64,000 nucleotides of DNA, from assembly GCA_003254925.1 (NCBI GenBank), contig QANZ01013945.1, forward strand, positions 49,385 through 113,384, in the 5' to 3' direction. Of this stretch, positions 60,889 through 64,000 are shown piece by piece. This DNA is from Chamaecrista fasciculata. Lineage: Eukaryota > Streptophyta > Magnoliopsida > Fabales > Fabaceae. The first letter of the stretch is position 1, and every line of letters starts with the position of its first letter. Below the pieces are notes generated by a model that worked only from the letters and a program-made list of their open reading frames with translations, was not told the DNA's origin and searched no databases. Made by a program: the position numbers and the translations under genes.

Positions 60889-61899
60889 TGCTCATAAGGA
60901 ATAATACTTTTTATCAGAACACGGAGAATATAGCTGTTTTCCACGTAAGATTATTAGTAGTAATAACAATCATAAAATAAAGAGAATAAGAAAAGAATAT
61001 TGATGTCAAGAACAACTTGGAAACAAAGGAATCAGAAAGTGACGCTTACTTTTTAAAAGAAAATTCCTTTTTCTTTATACAAACGTATATTTAGTGTTGA
61101 TTATGATATACGTATAAATATAACGAGCTTTACGTCCCCAAAGATTACAATATCTAATATATATTTTTTTAGATATTTTTCTATTAGTGCTAATCTGTTC
61201 AAGATACTGTCAAGTATTGAATATAAGAACACATCTCAAACATGAGTTCACTAAATCATTGTGATCAGAGACTAATTGTTTTTCACTAAATTCAGTTACT
61301 CTTAGTTGCAATGTTATATATATATTATTTTAACCGCGAGGCATATATGATGTATAAATAAACATCATGAGTCGTTAAATTTTGCAGCAAAATAAATCAT
61401 ACTTGGTATACGAGCTTTTGGTTTTTTCATGTTGTCAATGTATTGTGCTTTATTATGATTAGTAGCCAAATTGGTTTCTACTAAATTAATGGTTACTAAT
61501 TAGGTTTAGTGTATGTTTTTTTTTTCCTTTTCAGTTCTTGATTGGTTACACGCACATAGAAGTTAATCAAGAAGTTTTTGAGATAAGTTCTAACTCATTG
61601 TGCGTCTTCATTATTCATAATCTATATAAGATGGATACCTAATTATCAACCCTCCAATTCCTAAATAAATTTGTGAATAAATATACACATTAATTCTTAA
61701 AATATATGAGTTGTCTGTTGAGAGAGAGATCTATATTAAATGCCCAACAATATTTTGAATAAGATTATCTCCACTAAAAAAATACTTATGAAAAACTAAT
61801 ATGAGTTGACAATTCCATTTCTAAAAGTTTAATTTATGCAATGTAACACGTAATAATTGTATAATCAATATAATAGAACTAATATACTTTAATTAGTCT
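60889..61899. other. PP2 upstream region
   Basis: About 1 kb of AT-rich sequence that should include the PP2 promoter. No coding signal and no complete mobile element was recognised. Confidence 0.4.
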
Positions 61900-62215
61900 A
61901 CAAGAAATAAGGGTTTCAGTGGCGATAAAAACTCACTACTGATCGTCTTTTGTTGTGACACCAAAGTTGTCACTATTATTTGTGAGTCAAACATTTTGGT
62001 GGCAACATTGATAATTGTCATAGAAAATTGACTTTTAATGGCGACTTCTATAGTCCCTAAAAAAATAGGCAAAATCATCCAATACTTTTTTTGTGGCGCC
62101 ACTAAAGCTAGTATTTGTTGCAATTGTTGGCACAAATGCTATTTTATCGGCGACACATTATGTTGCCACTAAATGATTATCAGTGACAAGATTTGTCATT
62201 ACCCGAATCTTTGAA
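61900..62215. repeat. Repeat patch of 'GTGGCGACA/TTGTCACTA' motifs, possible CACTA subterminal region
   Basis: Short motifs recur in both directions: CAGTGGCGATAAAA, GTTGTGACACCAAAG, TTGGTGGCAACATT, TTAATGGCGACTTC, TTGTGGCGCCACTAAAG, TCGGCGACACATTATG, TTGCCACTAAATG. Such clustered direct and inverted short repeats are typical of the ends of CACTA-type elements. No terminal CACTA sequence or partner end was found, so the class is tentative. Confidence 0.35.
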
Positions 62216-62977
62216 GCATATTATTTTATTAATTTGTTTCCACCTTTAATTTAATAACTTATTTTTATAAAATTTTATTAAATGTATAAATAAACCTGAA
62301 AAAATTAATAAAATTACAATTACAATCAAAATTAAAATTTGTATTACTAAATTAAAAAAACTATAAATTTTTGTTACATATTCAGAACTAAAATATAAAA
62401 ATTTACGTGATACCACCTTAATTACCAAAAGTTAATTATTGGAGTAAGCGTAATAATTCCCTACATATTTCCACTCCCTTTTGCAGGAGGGATCCAACCC
62501 AAGACACCATATTGTTCGAGGCTGGCAAGGTTTTGGTGGTTTTTGAAACCATTTTGTTGCTAAAAGAAACAAATCCTATAATAAAACGATTAGTACTATT
62601 AACTGACCAATTCTTTTCTAAGCAAAGTATGGCTCACCATGATAAAATTTTTCTCTCTTTCTAATCTTTCATGGATTTTATTTTAGAAAATTTAACTTCT
62701 TAATCACCCAAATCAAATCACTAAAAATGGATGGTTTACTTTATTTTAATTTTGAGATTTTATTTTAACAACTAAAGTTACAAGTAGTTCGATTAATAAT
62801 CCTTCTTATAGCTAGTCAATCAAACAAAAAGATGTCTTAATTCTTTCTCCCTCTTTTCTCATCTTTTCTTTAATCCTCAATCCAAATATAATTTTAATAT
62901 CTCATGATATTTGTATTTGCATTCATTTAATTTATAAACTGTTACTCAAACTTTTCATGTCGTTTCATTAATGCTTG

Positions 62978-63515
62978 GGTTAAAATGTCATTTTGGTCCT
63001 AAATGTATAGCCTAATATTCATTTTTGTCCATCATGTTTCAAAATATTCAAATTGGTCCTAAATGTTAGCAAAATGATTCATTTTGGTCCTAAATATTGA
63101 TAAAATGTTTCATTTTAGTCTCACACTATTAAATTTGGTCATGTTTATCTCATCTCTCATTTCAAGTTGAAAGGACTTATTAAGAAGAGCTTGTAGCTCT
63201 GAATTCGTCGCATTCAAATTTGAAACAAGCGAGATATAATCAACTTTGTTTGTTTGACCATGAAATGAGTGGTATATTTTCAGGACCGATTTGACCTCGT
63301 TTGCTGACGACCCAACTAGATAGAGAGAGTACTCTTCGAGAACAATATGTAGCTCTAAAGTCGTCATGTTTGAACTTGAAACAAACCATATTCAATAGTT
63401 TGGGACCAAAATGAAACATTTTGCAAATATTTAGGACCAATTTGAACATTTTAAAACATAATAGACCAAAATGAACATTATGTCATACATTTAGGACCAA
63501 AATGACCCTTTAACC
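62978..63515. mobile_element. Foldback element with 9-bp target duplication
   Basis: Left end GGTTAAAATGTCATTTTGG, right end CCAAAATGACCCTTTAACC, arms pairing over about 140 bases with repeated TTTGGTCCTAAATGT units. Target duplication TAATGCTTG (62969-62977) and TAATACTTG (63516-63524), 8 of 9 identical. The middle (63130-63370) is not repetitive and has no recognised gene. It resembles the foldbacks at 18656 and 36058 in layout and target-duplication length. Confidence 0.8.
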
Positions 63516-63524
63516 TAATACTTG

Positions 63525-64000
63525 TCATTGAAAACCTTCTAAAATCTTAATTTATCCTAGACTAATACAAAATAAATAAATCAAACAGTAAAAATATGAA
63601 TTTCATTGATGGAGAGAAAAGGGGAAAATTCTGTGTGTGAGAGGAGAGAGAGAGATAATTTTAGATTCATAAAGGATGATTGTGATGGCTCCAAAGATGA
63701 ATTTGAAAATCGTTTTTGACTTTTGATTTTCATTTTGTGGTTTAAGAATTGTGACCCATATGTATATATAATATTCTCTATCCAAATAGAAAGGACGACT
63801 TGTCATGCAATTGCAGGGTATGGCCATCTTTGGCCTTTGGCATCTTCTATCTCAACTCTCAAATCCCTAGCTAATAGCCACAAATTTAAACGGTATTTAA
63901 ACTTTGACACATACAGGCCCATGATTTTAGATACTCAATTTTAAGTTTTTTTTTTTTAATTTTTTAGTACGATTTAACTTCATTTGTCAACCGTTTCAAC
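63525..64000. other. Gene-free sequence at the window end
   Basis: AT-rich with a GA run near 63640 and poly(T) at 63940. No recognisable gene or element. Confidence 0.4.

Noticed and set aside
1-64000. tRNA genes, rRNA genes, CRISPR arrays
   Set aside because: None was recognised by eye; a tRNA scan would be needed to exclude tRNAs fully, and CRISPR is not expected in a plant nucleus.

Overview
This is nuclear DNA from a flowering plant, most likely a eudicot. It is AT-rich, and its genes are widely spaced with many introns and ordinary plant splice sites. The proteins (ARAD-type GT47, PP2 lectin, plant LCAT-like phospholipase, PGG-ankyrin protein) and a miR167 gene are plant-specific. No species can be named from the sequence alone. 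Three isolated n bases mark assembly ambiguities.

Layout: 1-2663 (-) 5' two thirds of the splicing factor SYF1. 3830-8885 (+) Mediator subunit MED10 with a probable 5'UTR intron. 13891-17945 (-) five-exon ankyrin/PGG membrane protein. 21973-25542 (+) GT47 glycosyltransferase of ARAD type. 30371-31895 (+) glutathionyl-hydroquinone reductase. 34209-34466 (-) small CX9C protein. 44426-45268 (+) MIR167 with a very long loop. 51094-57667 (+) LCAT-like phospholipase (LCAT4/PLA type). 59015-60724 (-) PP2-A lectin with a likely GC-AG intron. I rebuilt exon-intron models by hand; every joined reading frame stays open. The genes do not form one pathway. They are housekeeping genes (splicing, Mediator, mitochondrial CX9C protein), wall and lipid enzymes, a redox enzyme, a defence-type ankyrin protein, a lectin and an auxin-pathway microRNA.

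Most of the rest is transposon debris. The main class is long-inverted-repeat (foldback) elements whose arms carry the 'ggtcccataactttt' type sequence. Several have 9-bp target duplications, which suggests Mutator-like elements. There are also two copies of a LINE-derived non-autonomous retroelement with poly(A) tails and 12-18 bp target duplications, a Tourist-like MITE inside a LINE fragment, and a Copia relic. A further class is a set of tiny 11-26 bp insertions of the form oligo(T)-GGCC or GGCC-oligo(A), each flanked by a 10-17 bp direct repeat; I read these as extreme 5'-truncated retroinsertions. The two most rewarding observations are the long-loop MIR167 locus and this micro-insertion family.
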